A stretch of DNA of 64,000 nt from JABFRG01 sp046351415 (lineage in GTDB: Bacteria > Myxococcota_A > Polyangia > Polyangiales > Polyangiaceae), in assembly GCA_046351415.1 (NCBI GenBank), contig JAXLYO010000009.1:245774-309773 (forward strand). The letters are read 5' to 3'. Positions 33,987 to 43,800 of this stretch are shown one piece after another (position 1 is the stretch's first letter; the number at the start of each line of letters is the position of its first letter). A model generated the notes under the pieces. That model saw only the letters and a list, made by a program, of their open reading frames with translations, was not told the DNA's origin and made no database searches. A program made the position numbers and the translations under genes.

Positions 33987-35441
33987 ATGGCGTTTCGTCG
34001 ATCAGGGGTCTTCGTGCCGATGACGTTGGCGGCAGCGGCATGGGCGCTGGCTACCCTCAGCGCGTGCGGCCCCTCGAACAACGCCGCCTCGTCCGTCCTG
34101 AAGAAGCCCGAGCTGCCAACCGACACGCAGGCCAAGTGCAAGGTCGCAAAGAGCCAGTCGGAGCCACTCATCGTGGAATGGCCGGAGACTCAACGCGCGA
34201 AGCTCGAGTCTCTTCGCAAGCGAGGGCTCCTGGCGGTCCACTACGAAGGCTGCGAGCTTTCCATGCTCAGCCAGTGCCGCGTCAAGGGGACGTACGGCTA
34301 CAGCGGAATCACACGCAAGCAGAGCAAGGTCACCATCAAGGACGCGGACGAACTCTATGCGAGCATGCCCGCCTTTGCCGTGAAGCTGGAGGGGAAGCTC
34401 AAGACGGCCGGGCAGCTCAACGTGCAGATGACGCTCGTCGGACGGTACGAAGCACAAGGCGGCCCTGCGACCACCGCAGACCTGGAAGGAGACTGTGAAG
34501 GCGCGACCCACGTGGTCGCCGCGCTCGCGGTCGGCGCGTTCACGTTCTTCGCAGGCTCCGATGCAGAAGTCGGTGGCGGCGGGTCCTTCATGGGTGCGGG
34601 CGCCGGGGGAAAAAGCACCGCGAATCGGGAGCTCTTGCAGCGTGATGGCGACGAAGCCTCGTGCGCGCAATCGACGGCTTCCGACAAGCTTCCGCCGGAA
34701 GGCTGCGGGGCGGCGCTCCAGCTCGAGGTCATTCCGATTGCGGCGGCGAAACCCTCCGCAGCCGCTGCCGCTGCTGTTGCGCCCGTCCCTGCCCCGTACG
34801 TCTCCGGAGCAAGCACCGCGGGCGCTGCGACCGCGAACCTCCTCAAGCGGAAAGACTGCAAAGGCCCAACGCTCCAATGGGACGGAGAGAAGTGCGTTCC
34901 CAAACCGCGGAGCGAACCTCCTCCTCTCGAAGAGTGCGCGACCGGCGAGCACCGTGAAGGAACGAGGTGCGTCCGTGATCGAGCCGTCAACAAGACGTGC
35001 GAGGACGGCGAGTACTTCGACTCCGGCCGCTGCGTGAAGCGCGAACTTCATTGTGCTGCAGACCAACACCAAGAAGGATCACGCTGCGTTCGAAACCCCG
35101 AGCCGCCCACGCAGTCGGACCCCGTTCGTTCGGTGTTTGGACTCGGCGCCATCGGTGGCTTCGGGGCCGGCGCCGTGCTCGGTGTGATGGCTCTCGCCAA
35201 GGTGAGCAAGACCGAAGACACGTACTGCAACAAGACGACCAAAGTGTGCTCCCAAGCGGGCATCGACGAGCGCGACGCCGGAATCACCCTCGGATGGATC
35301 AGCACCGTGGGCTTTGGCGTCGGTGCGCTCTCGTCCCTCGGCTGGCTCCTATGGCCTTCGATATCTGGTTCGAGCAAGACGAACGTCGCCTTCACGCCCC
35401 TCCCCGGCGGCGGCACGATCACCGCCGGAGGGAAGTTCTGA
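33987..35441 (+). CDS. Cys-rich lipoprotein with C-terminal membrane helices
   Basis: 484 aa from ATG 33987 (lipobox LSAC). The N-terminal region (residues 30-200) has a repeated K/S/E-rich pattern with GCELSMLSQC in it. Residues 200-290 are an Ala/Pro-rich linker. Residues 290-400 form a Cys-rich segment with about eleven Cys in KDCKGPTLQ, KCVPK, EECATGE, RCVRD, KTCEDGEY, RCVKR, HCAAD units. Two hydrophobic helices (residues 405-430 and 445-465) follow. It is coupled by one nucleotide (TGATG) to the next Cys-rich lipoprotein gene. Function unknown. Confidence 0.75.
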   Translation: MAFRRSGVFVPMTLAAAAWALATLSACGPSNNAASSVLKKPELPTDTQAKCKVAKSQSEPLIVEWPETQRAKLESLRKRGLLAVHYEGCELSMLSQCRVKGTYGYSGITRKQSKVTIKDADELYASMPAFAVKLEGKLKTAGQLNVQMTLVGRYEAQGGPATTADLEGDCEGATHVVAALAVGAFTFFAGSDAEVGGGGSFMGAGAGGKSTANRELLQRDGDEASCAQSTASDKLPPEGCGAALQLEVIPIAAAKPSAAAAAAVAPVPAPYVSGASTAGAATANLLKRKDCKGPTLQWDGEKCVPKPRSEPPPLEECATGEHREGTRCVRDRAVNKTCEDGEYFDSGRCVKRELHCAADQHQEGSRCVRNPEPPTQSDPVRSVFGLGAIGGFGAGAVLGVMALAKVSKTEDTYCNKTTKVCSQAGIDERDAGITLGWISTVGFGVGALSSLGWLLWPSISGSSKTNVAFTPLPGGGTITAGGKF

Positions 35442-36163
35442 TGAAGCGCTTCGGCCCCCACGCTGTCATGGCGCTCATCCTCGTCGGGTTGTGTGCAGCA
35501 TGCAACTTCATTATTTCGGCCAACTTGGGCGACTACCAGGTTGGAAACCCGAATCTGTCGAGTGCCCCCTGTAGCCTTCCTCCGGAAGAGGGCGGCACTA
35601 CGAGCTGTGGCGACTGCATCCAAAAGAATTGCGCCGAGGAGCTCGCCTACTCCTGCGACAAGAATAGCGGGGAGGAGAAGACTTGGTTCGACGACCTCCA
35701 GCAGTGCGCCAGGCAGCCCTATCAGCGAGAAGGCGTCTGGGGCTGCTCGAAGATGGCCGACCTGAGCGACGCGGCAGCGAAGGCAGACCCTGCATCGACC
35801 GACGACCTCAAGAAGAACAACGCGTTCGTCTGCGTACGGGACAAGTGCCTGAAGGGCCTGTCGCCTTCCGAATGTCGCCAGTGCCGCATCGTCTACACCA
35901 CCTCGGACACGCGCGAGTCGTTCAGGCTCGACCAAAGCGCACATGCGTGCGCGAAGTGCCTCATCGAAAAGTGCAACGACGTCATCACCGAGAACTGCGG
36001 CGCGGCCGACACGCTCAAGAACTGCGCATATCTGGAGAATCCGACGAACGTGGCGCCCTGTAAGGCCGCTGTCGCGTATGATGGCGGCACCCCCAAAGAG
36101 GACGCATCCTCTTTCGTCAAAGTGCGCGCATGCGCGAATCAGTGTGAGCAAGAGTGCAAGTGA
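35441..36163 (+). CDS. highly Cys-rich lipoprotein
   Basis: 240 aa, with 22 cysteines (about 20 in the mature part), including repeated C-x2-C and C-x4-C spacing (SCGDCIQKNC, CRQC, CAKCLIEKC). The signal peptide ends in a CAAC or GLC lipobox. The start at 35441 overlaps the stop of the preceding gene by one nucleotide and its own stop overlaps the thioredoxin-like gene by 4 nt. Such dense Cys suggests many disulfides or metal sites, and the adjacent thioredoxin-like lipoprotein may help form or isomerise them. No homology recognised. Confidence 0.75.
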   Translation: MKRFGPHAVMALILVGLCAACNFIISANLGDYQVGNPNLSSAPCSLPPEEGGTTSCGDCIQKNCAEELAYSCDKNSGEEKTWFDDLQQCARQPYQREGVWGCSKMADLSDAAAKADPASTDDLKKNNAFVCVRDKCLKGLSPSECRQCRIVYTTSDTRESFRLDQSAHACAKCLIEKCNDVITENCGAADTLKNCAYLENPTNVAPCKAAVAYDGGTPKEDASSFVKVRACANQCEQECK

Positions 36164-36684
36164 AGTTTCCCGTTCGTTTCGCCGTTGCCGTTCCTCTTCT
36201 TCTTTCCTCGACGGTTGCCTGCGGTGGCGCAAAGCCCCGCGTCCTCTCGTCCCCACATGCGCTCGTCGGCCAAGACGCGCCGGACTTTCGCCGTGACACG
36301 CTCGACGGCAAGGTCTTCAAGCTCGCGGACCACAAGGGCAAGGTCGTCGTCGTGAAGTTCGCGGCAAACTACTGCGAGCCGTGCAAGAAGACGCTGCCCG
36401 CCCTCGAGGGCTACCACCAGAAAACCCCCGACGTGACCATCCTCGTCGTCGCGGAAGACGAGCACATCGCGGAAGCGCGCACTCTCGCCCAAACGACCCG
36501 AATCACGATGCCGGTCGTCCTCGACGGGAGCAACATTCTCTCTGCGCGTTTCCGTGTGGCCGACCTTCCGAGCACGTACATCATCGGCAAGGACCAGAAG
36601 GTCCGCTGGATGGGCGGTCCTGACCGCTCCGAAGACGAGCTCGTACGCGCAATCGAAGAAGCGCGAAACGCCGCAATGCCGTAA
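36160..36684 (+). CDS. TlpA/thioredoxin-like lipoprotein
   Basis: 174 aa from GTG 36160, whose GTGA overlaps the stop of the Cys-rich lipoprotein gene. Signal peptide with lipobox TVAC (Cys21). The thioredoxin fold shows the redox motif CEPC (Cys72-Cys75) in VKFAANYCEPCKK, and a DLPSTYIIGK cis-Pro region. Probably periplasm-facing, membrane-anchored disulfide reductase or isomerase of the TlpA/ResA/AhpC-TSA type. Its coupling to a 22-Cys protein makes a dedicated folding role plausible. Confidence 0.85.
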   Translation: MKFPVRFAVAVPLLLSSTVACGGAKPRVLSSPHALVGQDAPDFRRDTLDGKVFKLADHKGKVVVVKFAANYCEPCKKTLPALEGYHQKTPDVTILVVAEDEHIAEARTLAQTTRITMPVVLDGSNILSARFRVADLPSTYIIGKDQKVRWMGGPDRSEDELVRAIEEARNAAMP

Positions 36685-36698
36685 ACTGCGGCCCTCTC

Positions 36699-37484
36699 AT
36701 GGCCCGCCAGAAAACCGTCGCCCCCGAAGCTGCACAGCAAATGCTGGCGCGCCTCCGGAAAGCCCACCCCGACGCCCACTGTGAGCTCGATCACGGAAGC
36801 GCCTTCCAACTCCTCTGCGCGACGGTCATGAGTGCTCAGACCACCGATGTGGCGGTCAACAAGGTGACTCCGACGCTCTTCGCGAAGTTTCCGACGGCAA
36901 GGGCGATGGCCAAGGCAGAGCCGCGCGAGATCGAAGACCTCATCAACACGATCGGGATGTATCGGCAGAAATCGAAGAACCTGATTGGGCTCTCGAAGCT
37001 CCTCGTGGAGAATCACGGCGGCGAGGTACCCAAGACGCTTCCCGAACTCGTTGCGCTTCCCGGCGTCGGACGGAAGACCGCCAACGTCGTCCTCGGCGTG
37101 GCCTTCGGAGCTCCAGAAGGCGTGGTCGTCGATACGCACGTCCAGCGCATCTCGCAGCGCTTGGGGTGGACGAAGAACCAAGAGCCCGTCGCCATCGAAC
37201 AGGATCTCGTTCGACTCCTCCCCCGCTCCGAGTGGGACATGACGAGCCACACACTCATCTTCCACGGAAGGCGCATCTGCTTCGCCCGAAAGCCGAACTG
37301 CGAAGGCTGCCCCGTGAACGACACGTGCCCGAGCGCATTCGATGCCGAGAACGTCGGCCGCAAGCCGCCGAAGGTCCGCGCGAAGACGGAGCCCGAAAAG
37401 GCGAAGAAGAAGGGCGCGCCCGCGAAGAAGAAGGGCGCGGCTCGCGCCCTGAAGAAAGAGACGAAAAAGCGGAAGGCCTCGTGA
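36699..37484 (+). CDS. nth: endonuclease III with Lys-rich C-terminal tail
   Basis: Base-excision-repair DNA glycosylase/AP lyase acting on oxidised pyrimidines. The HhH motif PGVGRKTANV holds catalytic Lys126, and catalytic Asp145 is in VDTHVQR. The 4Fe-4S cluster ligands are Cys194, Cys201, Cys204 and Cys210 with C-x6-C-x2-C-x5-C spacing. The core of about 223 aa is normal, but a further 38 residues form a Lys/Ala-rich tail (KKKGAPAKKKGAARALKKE) that could bind DNA non-specifically. The gene follows the thioredoxin-like gene by 14 nt and overlaps the next membrane protein (GTGA). Confidence 0.95.
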   Translation: MARQKTVAPEAAQQMLARLRKAHPDAHCELDHGSAFQLLCATVMSAQTTDVAVNKVTPTLFAKFPTARAMAKAEPREIEDLINTIGMYRQKSKNLIGLSKLLVENHGGEVPKTLPELVALPGVGRKTANVVLGVAFGAPEGVVVDTHVQRISQRLGWTKNQEPVAIEQDLVRLLPRSEWDMTSHTLIFHGRRICFARKPNCEGCPVNDTCPSAFDAENVGRKPPKVRAKTEPEKAKKKGAPAKKKGAARALKKETKKRKAS

Positions 37485-37855
37485 TTCCTGACTGGATCAA
37501 GAAGTTCGGCCCCGCCGTGACCCGCCTCGCGGTCGGCCACTTCGCGAGCTACCCGCCTTCCTTCTTGTGGGTCATCGCACTCATGCCGCCGATCATCCTG
37601 AGCTTCAGCCCCGCTGAGCTCGCCGTCCTCTCCGAGCAAGCTGCCGGCAAGAAGATCACTTACCGATCGCTCGAGTTTGCAGGGATCGTCTTCACGCTCG
37701 TGCACGCTCTCTCCGTCCCTTGGGCTTTCGCGAAGGACGAAGCCACCGCAAAGAAGCGCCAGAAGGCCTTCTTCATCTCGGTCATCGCGCTGCTCTTCCT
37801 TGGCATCGTGGTGGGCGTGGTCGGGTGGGGTTACTTCATTTTCTTTCTGAAGTAG
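37481..37855 (+). CDS. small membrane protein coupled to nth
   Basis: 124 aa starting at GTG 37481, inside the nth stop codon overlap. Three hydrophobic segments (residues 25-41, 63-81, 98-120) are visible, with charged loops between. No domain recognised. The tight overlap with nth suggests co-expression, though a functional link to DNA repair is not evident. Confidence 0.65.
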   Translation: MIPDWIKKFGPAVTRLAVGHFASYPPSFLWVIALMPPIILSFSPAELAVLSEQAAGKKITYRSLEFAGIVFTLVHALSVPWAFAKDEATAKKRQKAFFISVIALLFLGIVVGVVGWGYFIFFLK

Positions 37856-37897
37856 CAACAGCCGCGTTCTTCACTGCCGGGGGCTAGTTCCCGCGCA

Positions 37898-38443
37898 TCA
37901 GGTACCGCGGGTCGTGGGGACTCGTGCTATCGGAGCGGGGAATTCTTCGAGCGCACGTCGGTAGGCTTCTTCGCGGGATACTCCCTCCCGTTCGTGGGTG
38001 CGCATCCGATCGATGCGGGCCTCCGCGTGATCGTCGAAAGGGTGGGCGGCAAGGGTCGCCTCTTGGTGCGCCGTCATGCGTGCGCCCCACGGCTCTCCCA
38101 GCGCTTGCATGAGCGAGCACTGCCGCGCAAACCAAAGACGGCGAGAATCGCCGGTGCCAGGGGACTCGCCCTTCACTTGAGCGATGGCCGCTGCCTGGGA
38201 AAGGCTCCTCAGGACTTCGAACGCCACATCCTCGAAGTCCTTCGAAGAGGCGAGCTGACGCTCGAGGCCACGCTCAAAGTAGTCGAGCCGAAAGCAGCCG
38301 GCCTGGTGGCGCAGCGTCCATTCCTCGTCGCGCGTGAGCGGCTCGCCGAACCGAGGGAGAGCATCCTCGCTGCATCCCAGTGCACGCGCCAGCGAAACGA
38401 GGAGCGCGCGCGCCTCGTCGAGATCCTGAGGGCCGCTCGCCAT
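37898..38443 (-). CDS. hypothetical protein
   Basis: 181-aa helical protein rich in Glu, Arg and Ala, with one short motif DHAEARIDRMRTHERE near the C-terminus. It has no signal peptide or transmembrane segment. ATG 38443 is chosen because it gives the longest ORF with a plausible start, 127 nt after the meaB stop. No family recognised. Confidence 0.55.
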   Translation of the reverse strand: MASGPQDLDEARALLVSLARALGCSEDALPRFGEPLTRDEEWTLRHQAGCFRLDYFERGLERQLASSKDFEDVAFEVLRSLSQAAAIAQVKGESPGTGDSRRLWFARQCSLMQALGEPWGARMTAHQEATLAAHPFDDHAEARIDRMRTHEREGVSREEAYRRALEEFPAPIARVPTTRGT

Positions 38444-38570
38444 AGGTTGCGGATAGACGATCCTCCACGCGACGTCAAACCGAGGGCGTGCGAGGTCACC
38501 GTCTCTTTGGAGACGCGGAATACCGACACTCGATCGCGACGCGGGGGACGTCGGGAGGAGTAAAGGCGTG

Positions 38571-39644
38571 TCACTTCGAGGGAGCGCGGCCCTCTCGGAA
38601 GGCGACCAATAGCGCCTCGATCGCAGAGTACGGGTCGATGCGTCGTTCAGCCACGTCGGAGACCACGCGCCCCATGGCCTCTTTCAGCTCCTCGCTCGCC
38701 GCTTCGATGAGCGCTTCACGGAGGGTCTCGCGCACTTCTTCGGCAAGTCTCTCGCGGCGCCGTTCGCGACCGCGCTCGGTGCCTTCGAGCCATACGCGAT
38801 GCGCATCGAGTGCCGTGACGAGTTCGGCAATGCCCTCGCCTCGCGTCGAAATGGCCCTCAAAATGGGCGGCGTCCACGATGCTTCACGAGCGCCGCTCTC
38901 CGAGGGCATCTCCGCGCGAACGCCATGCGCCTTTGCTTCTTCGTCGGCACTCACACCGGCGCCATGCACCACATGGCCGCGATGCTTGCCCGTGGCAACG
39001 AGCGTCTCTTTGCCGAGCGCAATCATGAGTTCGACGTCGCGCACCGTCGCGTCGGCGCCGTCGCGGTCGGCTTTGTTCACGGCAAACACGTCCGCCGACT
39101 CCATGATTCCGGCCTTGATTGCCTGGACCTCGTCCCCCATGCCCGGGGCCATGACGACGAGCGTCGTGTGCGCCGTCCGCGTGACTTCGAGTTCATCTTG
39201 GCCCACGCCCACGGTCTCGACGAGAACGACGTCTGCTCCCCACGCATCCAAGAGGCGCACCATGTCGCGCGCAGAGCGAGACAGGCCGCCCAAATGTCCT
39301 CGCGTTGCAACGCTGCGAATGAACACGGAAGGGTCCGTCGCGTGACGCATCATCCGGATGCGATCGCCGAGGATGGCGCCCCCCGTATAAGGACTCGAAG
39401 GGTCCACGGCGATGACGCCTACGACCTTCTCGCTCTTCCGAAATTCTGCGATGAGGCGATCGGTCAGCGTCGACTTCCCTGCTCCGGGGTTTCCGGTCAC
39501 GCCGATAACGTGCGCGCGGCCGGTGTGCGGGAAGACGTCCTTCAGAACGTCCACGTAGCCTGGGCTACGGTCGTCGACGAGCCGCATGGCCCGAGCGACA
39601 GCGCGCGGGTCTCGTTGGAGAATGCGGGTCGCGAGCTCGTGCAT
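38571..39644 (-). CDS. meaB: methylmalonyl-CoA mutase-associated GTPase MeaB/ArgK
   Basis: 357-aa P-loop GTPase of the G3E/SIMIBI class, chaperone that protects and reloads adenosylcobalamin enzymes such as methylmalonyl-CoA mutase. Walker A GNPGAGKST is at residues 51-59, the base-recognition VNKADRDGAD near residue 215 and the helical C-terminal dimerisation region (from residue 300) are present. An insertion of about 40 residues after VATGKH (residues 243-282) is longer than usual. The mutase genes are not in the window, which is unusual as meaB is often next to mutA/B. Divergent from the 39823 gene. Confidence 0.93.
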   Translation of the reverse strand: MHELATRILQRDPRAVARAMRLVDDRSPGYVDVLKDVFPHTGRAHVIGVTGNPGAGKSTLTDRLIAEFRKSEKVVGVIAVDPSSPYTGGAILGDRIRMMRHATDPSVFIRSVATRGHLGGLSRSARDMVRLLDAWGADVVLVETVGVGQDELEVTRTAHTTLVVMAPGMGDEVQAIKAGIMESADVFAVNKADRDGADATVRDVELMIALGKETLVATGKHRGHVVHGAGVSADEEAKAHGVRAEMPSESGAREASWTPPILRAISTRGEGIAELVTALDAHRVWLEGTERGRERRRERLAEEVRETLREALIEAASEELKEAMGRVVSDVAERRIDPYSAIEALLVAFREGRAPSK

Positions 39645-39822
39645 GTTCGCTTTCTTCTCTCACAGCTACACGATCGGCGCCGCCAGTTTCAAGGACTCTG
39701 GGGAAGAGAGCGACGATCGCGCGCGCACCCCATGGACGCCGATGACGGGCGAGCAGCGCGGTGGGCTCCTCACCGTCGTTTCTGGATCTCTGCACGTCTC
39801 GGGTGCCGTAGACTCGGGCGCA

Positions 39823-40848
39823 ATGACCGAGAACAAGAAGTCTACGGCAGCCTCGTGGCCACGTCGCATTCGCTATGTTTCGCTCGCGATCCTCTTGGCG
39901 TTCGGGGTTTGGGTGGGAGCGCACGCTTTCGCAAAACCCGCCGGGCCGAGCACCCTCGCTCCCGCGATCGCCGAAGCCCCGCTGCCTCCGCCAGAGGAAA
40001 ATGCCTTCACGTTTCTTCGGAACAAGCACTTCCCGAGTCTTCAAGACCCGGACACACGACGTCTCCTCCTCGAGGCAGAGGAAAAGCCGTGGAAGGATCT
40101 CGACGCAAAAGCGCTCCAGCGGGTCTACGAGACCGAGAAGGTCGGAGAGAAGCTGACAGCGCTCGACGAGGCGACCGCCATGCCCTCGGTGGCGGACGAC
40201 TGCCTCTACGACATGAGCAACTGCAGCACGCTCGCGGTCTTTTCTGCCTACGAATACGACCTCCTCGCGGCGCTCTACGTCACCGTGCGTGATCCCACGG
40301 CCGATGAGGGGCCCGGTCGCATTGCGTCGGTCCTTCGCATGGCCGACCAGCACGCCGCAACTTCCAAGAGCCTCATCAGTGAGATGGTTGCCATGACGGC
40401 ACTCGTCCGCGGTTTGCGGCTCGCCGTCGGCTTCGGAAAGAACGGCTACAAAGGCGCCATGCTCGTCGGAACCCTCGCGGGCCTTTCGATTCGCAAGGCC
40501 GACGCCGCGCGCGTCATCCGCAAAGAGTCAGTCTGGGCGCACAACGTCATGATGGCCGAAGAAAAAGCGATGAAGTGGCATCAACGCATGCTGTTCGCGG
40601 GTGCCGATACCGCGAGCGCATACGACGACGTCGTCCGGGCATGGCTTCGCACGTTCGAAAACGGCGAGCCGCCGCCCGCGCCGCCCGCGAACCCCAAGGC
40701 ATCGCCCCTTTGGTGGCTCTGGAACCCCCAAGGCAAGATGATGCTGTCCGTCCTCGATTCGCTCAGCCTCGCGGGCATCAAGTTGAACGAGACGTTCAAG
40801 GACGCGCAGGCCGCGCTCGACGAGGCCAAGAAGGTCGTGAAGCCTTAG
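39823..40848 (+). CDS. membrane-anchored protein of unknown function
   Basis: 341 aa from ATG 39823. A single N-terminal transmembrane anchor (residues 14-35) precedes a helical periplasmic or extracytoplasmic domain with conserved-looking segments (DDCLYDMSNCSTLAVF near residue 130, with a Cys pair). The C-terminal end is Ala/Lys-rich. It stops 4 nt before the convergent dnaE stop. No enzymatic motif seen. Confidence 0.65.
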   Translation: MTENKKSTAASWPRRIRYVSLAILLAFGVWVGAHAFAKPAGPSTLAPAIAEAPLPPPEENAFTFLRNKHFPSLQDPDTRRLLLEAEEKPWKDLDAKALQRVYETEKVGEKLTALDEATAMPSVADDCLYDMSNCSTLAVFSAYEYDLLAALYVTVRDPTADEGPGRIASVLRMADQHAATSKSLISEMVAMTALVRGLRLAVGFGKNGYKGAMLVGTLAGLSIRKADAARVIRKESVWAHNVMMAEEKAMKWHQRMLFAGADTASAYDDVVRAWLRTFENGEPPPAPPANPKASPLWWLWNPQGKMMLSVLDSLSLAGIKLNETFKDAQAALDEAKKVVKP

Positions 40849-40852
40849 CGGC

Positions 40853-43800
40853 TCAGCGAAGCTCGGCAACGTGCTTGCCGAACACCTTCTCGAGCCCCGA
40901 AAAGAGCGGATCTCCGACGTCGACCCGCAACGAGCTGGGCAGTGCGAGGAGCGCCTCGGCGCCGTCTTGCGCCGTGAGCACCAAGCTCACCGGGCAATCA
41001 CCGGGCGCGCCGCGGAGCACTTCCTTGACTGCAGCAAAGTCGCTCGGTTTGGTGTCTTCGAACGGGAGGCGGATGGCCAGACTCGTCGCATCGGCTCGAA
41101 TGGCGCTGATGAGGGGGACGACGTCGTTCAAGAGCAGCGTGGCTTCACGCGCTTGATCGTCTGCCTCTTCCGGGGCGTCGTCGCCTCGGTGGGGAAAGCT
41201 CACCTTCCCCGTCACGATGACGGGCTCGCCGCTCGTGAGGACCGATGCAAAATTGTCGATGGCGTTGCCGCGCACCTTCACCGTGAGACGGCCCCATAGA
41301 TCTTCGAGGTCGAAGAACGCGATCTTTCCTCCGCCATCTTTGAAGATGCGCTCGCGGTAACCTTCGACCATGCCCACGACCTTCACAACGGCCCAGTCGT
41401 CCATCTGGTGGCACGAGACCGTCTGCGCAGCTCCGAGCTTCGCGAGCACGCGGTCGCCTTTCAAGTAGCGGTCGAGCGGGTGACCCGACACGTAGAACCC
41501 GAGCGCCTTTTGTTCGCGCACGAGCGACTCGCGACGGTCCCAAGGTGGACACGCGAGGTACTCCGAGGCCTTCGCAGTTGGAGCTTCGGCCGCGGCCATG
41601 AGACCAAACAAGCTCGCCTGCCCGCGCTCGCGATCGCGCGTGGCACTTCGGGCGCGCTCCAAGGCGATTTCGATACTGGCATAAGCCCGGGCGCGTGTGA
41701 TGCCCGAAGGCAGCGTCGAATCGAAGGCGCCGCATTGTACGAGTGCCTCGAGGACGCCTTTGTTGATGCGCTTCGCGTCGATGCGCGAGGCGAAGTCGAA
41801 CATATCCGTGTAGTTTCCACCTTCTTTGCGCGCTTCAAAAAGCGTCTCGAGGGCGGACTCGCCGACGCCGCGCACGGCGCCCAAGCCAAAACGAATCTGT
41901 GGGCCCAGAGGATCCTTGACGCGGGCGCCACGTGGGATGCGCTTGTTGCCCTCCGGGTGCGAATAGACCGTCTTGAAATCGAGATCGCTTTCGTTGGCAT
42001 CGGGCGGGAGCACCGTGATGCCCATGGCGCGTGCGTCGGCGATCGTGCGAACGACTTTGTCGACCCTGTCTTTGTCGCTGGTCAAGATGCCGCAGAGGAG
42101 CTCGGCGGGGTAATGCGCCTTCAGGTATGCCGTTTGGTACGTGATGAGCGCGTACGCCGCGGAGTGGCTCTTGTTGAAGCCGTACCCCGCGAAGTACTCG
42201 AGGAGCCCGAAGATGTGCTCCGCGTCCTTGCTGTCGACGCCCTTCTGGGCAGCGCCCGCGAGGAACAAGTCCTTTTGCTTCGCCATCTCTTCGGGCTTCT
42301 TCTTGCCCATGGCGCGCCTCAGCAAGTCTGCGCCGCCGAGCGTGTAGCCGGCGAGCACCTGCGCGACCTGCATGACCTGCTCCTGGTACACGATGACGCC
42401 GTACGTGGGCGCCAAGAGGTGGTCGACGAGCGGATGCATCTTCGCGATAGGAGCGCGGCCGTTCTTGCGATTGACAAAGTCGCCCACCATGCCCGAACCG
42501 AGCGGCCCCGGGCGGTAGAGCGCCACGGCCGCAACGATGTCTTCGAAGCAGTCGGCGCGCAGGTCCTTGAAAAGCTGCTGCATGCCCGTCGATTCGAGCT
42601 GAAAAACGCCCTTCGTTTCACCCGTCGCGAGGAGGGCGTAGGTTGCCTTGTCATCGAGCGGCAATGTATCGAGGTCGAATACGCGATTCTCGCGTCGGAG
42701 ATCCGGACGCTCGTTGATGAGACGCACCGCAATGTCGATGACGGTGAGGGTCTTGAGACCGAGGAAGTCGAACTTGACGAGCCCCGCCTGTTCGACGTCG
42801 TCCTTGTAGTACTGCGTGATGTAGCCGTCGGCCTTGTCGTCTTTGAAGACGGGGACGTGGTCCCACAGAGGGCCTTCGCTGATGACGATACCCGCAGCGT
42901 GCTTGCCTGCGTGACGCGTGAGCCCCTCGAGCTTCTGCGCTTGGGTCAAAAGCTCCTTCGTTTTCGGTTCTGTGTCGAAGCGCGCTTTCAGCTTCGGTTC
43001 GATTTCGAGGCTCTCGGCGATCGTGTAGGTCTCTGCGGGCGTCTTCCTCGGGATGAGGTTCGCGATGATTTGCGCTTCGCCCGGTGAGAACCCGATTGCT
43101 CGGCCCACGTCTTTCACGACGCTCTTCGCCTTCAGTTCGGCGAAGGTCGCGATTTGCCCGACGCTCTCTTCGCCGTACTTTTGCTGGACGTAGCGGATGA
43201 CGAGGTCGCGCTTGTCCATGCAGAAGTCGACGTCGAAGTCCGGCATGCTGACGCGCTCGGGATTGAGGAAGCGCTCGAACAGCAAGTTGTACGGAATCGG
43301 GTCGAGGTCGGTGATGCGGAGCGAGTAGGCGACGATGGAGCCTGCACCGGAGCCGCGGCCCGGTCCGACGGGAATGCCGTTCTCCTTCGCGTACCGAATG
43401 AAGTCCCAGACGATGAGAAAGTAGCCCGGGAAACGCATCTTGCAGATGACGTCGAGCTCCAGTTCGAGGCGCGCGAGATACGCGTTCTCGTCGACTTGCT
43501 TCCCGGACGCCGAGAATTCTGCGAAGCGCTTTCGGAGGCCCTCCTTCGACACGTGACGGAAGTACGATTCGGTATCGTAGCCCTCGGGCACCGGAAAGTT
43601 CGGCAGCATGGGCTCGCCGAGTTTCAACTTGAGGGCCTTCGCGCGCTCTGCGATGGCGAGCGTCGATTTCACCGCTGCGGGATCGTCCGAAAAGAGCTCG
43701 GTCATCTCGGCCGCGGACTTCAAATACATCTCGCTCTGGCCGTGGTGACGTTCGCGCGCTTCTTCGTAGCTGCGCCCCGTCTTGATGCAACTCAAGTAGA

